Shown: in pieces, positions 6,751 to 8,395 of the stretch | How the letters are laid out: every line of letters begins with the position of its first letter | Numbering within the stretch: position 1 is the first letter of the stretch | Assembly (NCBI GenBank): GCA_017643965.1 | Contig: JAEPMM010000125.1 | Coordinates: 1-8,395, forward strand | Length of the DNA stretch: 8,395 bases | Direction: 5' to 3' | DNA from: Marinobacter sp. | Lineage (GTDB): Bacteria; Pseudomonadota; Gammaproteobacteria; Pseudomonadales; Oleiphilaceae | Notes under the pieces: generated by a model | Database searches by the model: none | What the model was told of the DNA's origin: nothing | What the model saw: only the letters and a program-made list of their open reading frames with translations | Translations under genes and position numbers: made by a program

Positions 6751-8031
6751 ATTGCGCTGGGTGTTGTAGGACGCCAGTTTCGGCCCCGGCAGTTCCTGCA
6801 CCGTCGAGGGCAGAAAACCGCGCTCACGGAACCAGTGTTCGGTCTGGGTGGTGAGCACGAACAACCGCGCGATACCCTGGCTGCGGGCCAGTTTCTCCAC
6901 CATCGCGAGGATGTCGTCCCCGCGCCCGGCACGGCGATAATTGGGGTCGACGGCGAAGCAGGACAGTTCGCCGGCCCCCTCCTCCGGGTAATGGTAGAGC
7001 GCGGCACAGCCGACAATGGTGCCGTCGCGCTCCGCTACCACGAAACGGTCGATTTCGGTTTCCAGCATCTCCCGCGAGCGGCGCACCAGAATGCCCTGTT
7101 CTTCCAGCGGCTGGATCAGTTCCAGCACACCGCCAATGTCCTCGACCCGGGCCTGGCGAATCTGCTCGTAGTGGTCGCCGCTGACCAGGGTGCCGGCACC
7201 GTCACGGGTGAACAGTTCCTCCAGCAGGGCGCCGTCATTGACGTAGCTGATGATGTGGGAGCGGCGTACGCCTTTGACACAGGCATCGCACGCGGCCTTC
7301 AGCAAGGCGGCATCGTGACCGGTGACCCCGCCTTGCGCCAGCTGCTCGGAGGCCTGCCGCGCGGACAGCTCGCGAATCAGCGAACCGTCGGCCTCCAGCA
7401 GGCCCTGGTCGTCGATGAAGATGATCAGTTTCTCGGCCTGCAGCGCCGCCGCCACCTGACTGCCGACATCCTCGTAAGACAGGTTGAACGTGTCGCCGGT
7501 GGGGGAATAGCCCTGGGGCGGCAGCAACACAATGTGCCCCAGTTCCAGCAGCTTTTCGATACCGGCGACATCCACCCGGCGTACCCGCCCGGTGTAACCG
7601 AAGTCCACCCCGTCCAGCACACCGACCGGGCGCGCGGTGACGAAGTTACCGCCGCTGACACGAATGCGCGCGTTGTGCATCGGCGAGTTCACCAGCCCCA
7701 TGGACAACTGGCTTTCAAGATGCGCCCGCAACCCGCCAACGACCTGCAATACCAGCGGTAGCTGATCCTCCGGCGTCATTCTCAGGCCACGATGAAACGA
7801 CGACTCCACCCCGGCACTGTCCAGGCGCTCCTGGATCTGCGGGCGCGCTCCGAACACCACCACCAGGCGCACGCCGAGACTGCTCAGCAATGCAATGTCG
7901 TGAATGATGTTGATGAAGTTGTCGTGAGCTATCGCATCCCCGCCAATGGTCAGCACCACCGTGCGGCCCCGATGGGCGTTGATGTACGGGGATGAATGGC
8001 GGAATCCGTGCAGCCAGTCGTTGGATTTCAA
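6724..8031 (-). CDS. argA: Amino-acid N-acetyltransferase (N-acetylglutamate synthase)
   Basis: ArgA transfers acetyl from acetyl-CoA to glutamate, the first step of arginine synthesis, in the cytosol. The 435-residue length fits the classic ArgA family. Residues 20-285 are the amino-acid-kinase-like domain (VVLTIGGDAI at 25-34, VVVFGARPQI at 57-66), which in this family binds the feedback inhibitor arginine rather than catalysing phosphorylation. Residues 292-432 are the GNAT acetyltransferase domain, with the acetyl-CoA loop RRAGRG at 366-371 and the C-terminal TEHWFRERGF block at 397-406. Translation starts at TTG (8031-8029). This is supported by an AGGAG six bases upstream, by the lack of any other in-frame start between the argE stop and this TTG, and by typical ArgA residues (NDWLHGFRHSSPYINAHRG) right after it. 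argE ends 24 bp upstream in the same frame, so the two genes are probably co-transcribed. Confidence 0.97.
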   Translation of the reverse strand: MKSNDWLHGFRHSSPYINAHRGRTVVLTIGGDAIAHDNFINIIHDIALLSSLGVRLVVVFGARPQIQERLDSAGVESSFHRGLRMTPEDQLPLVLQVVGGLRAHLESQLSMGLVNSPMHNARIRVSGGNFVTARPVGVLDGVDFGYTGRVRRVDVAGIEKLLELGHIVLLPPQGYSPTGDTFNLSYEDVGSQVAAALQAEKLIIFIDDQGLLEADGSLIRELSARQASEQLAQGGVTGHDAALLKAACDACVKGVRRSHIISYVNDGALLEELFTRDGAGTLVSGDHYEQIRQARVEDIGGVLELIQPLEEQGILVRRSREMLETEIDRFVVAERDGTIVGCAALYHYPEEGAGELSCFAVDPNYRRAGRGDDILAMVEKLARSQGIARLFVLTTQTEHWFRERGFLPSTVQELPGPKLASYNTQRNSKVFVKTL

Positions 8032-8036
8032 TCGTC

Positions 8037-8042
8037 TCTCCT
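8037..8042 (-). promoter_or_regulatory. Ribosome-binding site that fixes the TTG start of argA
   Basis: Read on the - strand, AGGAGA occupies 8042-8037; its AGGAG core is six bases from the TTG at 8031-8029. It lies wholly within the 24-bp argE-argA spacer. It is the only strong Shine-Dalgarno at a visible gene start in this window. Confidence 0.8.
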
Positions 8043-8055
8043 GATGGCCTGGGTG

Positions 8056-8395
8056 TTACAGGCAGAACTGTTGGATCAATCCCTTGAGGATCTTGACGGT
8101 GGGTTCCAGTTGCGACAGCTCCAGGAACTCATCGGGCTGGTGGGCCTGATCGATGGAGCCGGGGCCCATCACCAGGGTTTCCAGACCGAGCTGCTGCAAC
8201 CACGGTGCCTCGGTGGCAAAGCCCACGGCGTGCGCGGTGTGACCGGTCAGCTTTTCGCAGGCGCGAACCAGCTCTGCATCCGCCGACGTCTCGAACGGAG
8301 GCACACCATCGAACAGCGGCTCGAACACCAGGTCCAGCTCACGACGCTCTGCGACCGGCCGGACTTTACTCAGAATGGCCTGGCGCAGAGTTTCC
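8056..8395 (-). CDS. argE: Acetylornithine deacetylase, C-terminal part (5' end beyond the window)
   Basis: The frame is open on the - strand from the window edge to the TAA at 8058-8056, giving 112 visible residues, about the last third of a protein that is usually near 380 residues. ArgE, an M20-family zinc hydrolase, removes acetyl from N2-acetylornithine to yield ornithine. The fragment begins ETLRQAILSKVRPV, which resembles the end of the lid/dimerisation domain. It then returns to the catalytic domain with TEAPWLQQLG and GPGSIDQAHQPDEFL. The His in AHQPDE (codon at 8142-8140) is the last metal ligand of the family. A GTG at 8328-8326 is internal, not a start, because homologous sequence continues upstream of it. 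The operon's own promoter and any arginine-repressor site would lie outside the window. Confidence 0.95.
   Translation of the reverse strand, partial: ETLRQAILSKVRPVAERRELDLVFEPLFDGVPPFETSADAELVRACEKLTGHTAHAVGFATEAPWLQQLGLETLVMGPGSIDQAHQPDEFLELSQLEPTVKILKGLIQQFCL

Noticed and set aside
6835..7761. A 308-codon + strand open frame opposite argA
   Set aside because: It is antisense to a highly confident ArgA coding region, and its composition is that of a complement shadow.
1..8395. Mobile element, defence system, toxin-antitoxin pair or CRISPR array
   Set aside because: I found no transposase, integrase, terminal inverted repeats, regularly spaced repeats or paired small genes. All main genes have similar GC-rich composition and housekeeping or signalling roles.

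Overview
The window looks like an ordinary chromosomal segment from a GC-rich gammaproteobacterium, most probably a marine Marinobacter-like organism. This is inferred from protein resemblance, the classic bifunctional-looking ArgA, the linear-pathway ArgE and the bacterial-type phosphoribulokinase; no rRNA or other taxonomic marker is present. The segment is almost entirely coding, with even, high-GC codon use. I see no tRNA, rRNA, CRISPR array, insertion sequence, attachment site or phage gene.

Layout from left to right: a 5'-truncated pirin-family cupin gene (+) runs to 847 and meets, tail to tail, a phosphoribulokinase gene (-, 866-1732). A hairpin between them spans both stop codons. Only 19 bp upstream of the phosphoribulokinase gene lies the end of a very large gene (-, 1752-5522). 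Its 1256-residue product has an N-terminal PilZ-like domain, a long DUF1631-type region, then a GGDEF-like and an EAL-like domain, both lacking key catalytic residues. The large gene and the kinase gene probably form one transcription unit. A 157-bp divergent intergenic region (5523-5679) carries interlocked inverted 7-mers and -10-like hexamers. To its right is a gene for a lipoprotein zinc aminopeptidase (+, 5680-6750). Its last 27 bp overlap the 3' end of argA (-, 6724-8031). Upstream of argA is the 3' part of argE (-, 8056 to the window end), so argE-argA form an arginine-biosynthesis pair.

How the genes work together: ArgA makes N-acetylglutamate, the first step of arginine synthesis, and ArgE removes the acetyl group from N-acetylornithine later in the same route. 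The phosphoribulokinase has all the catalytic residues I can check and should make ribulose 1,5-bisphosphate, but no RuBisCO or other Calvin-cycle gene is in the window. Its pairing with a predicted non-catalytic cyclic-di-GMP sensor is the most unusual aspect here. The aminopeptidase and pirin show no clear functional link to their neighbours.

I do not see a wholly new mobile or defence system. The best candidates for something undescribed are the PilZ-DUF1631-GGDEF-EAL protein and its link to the orphan phosphoribulokinase.
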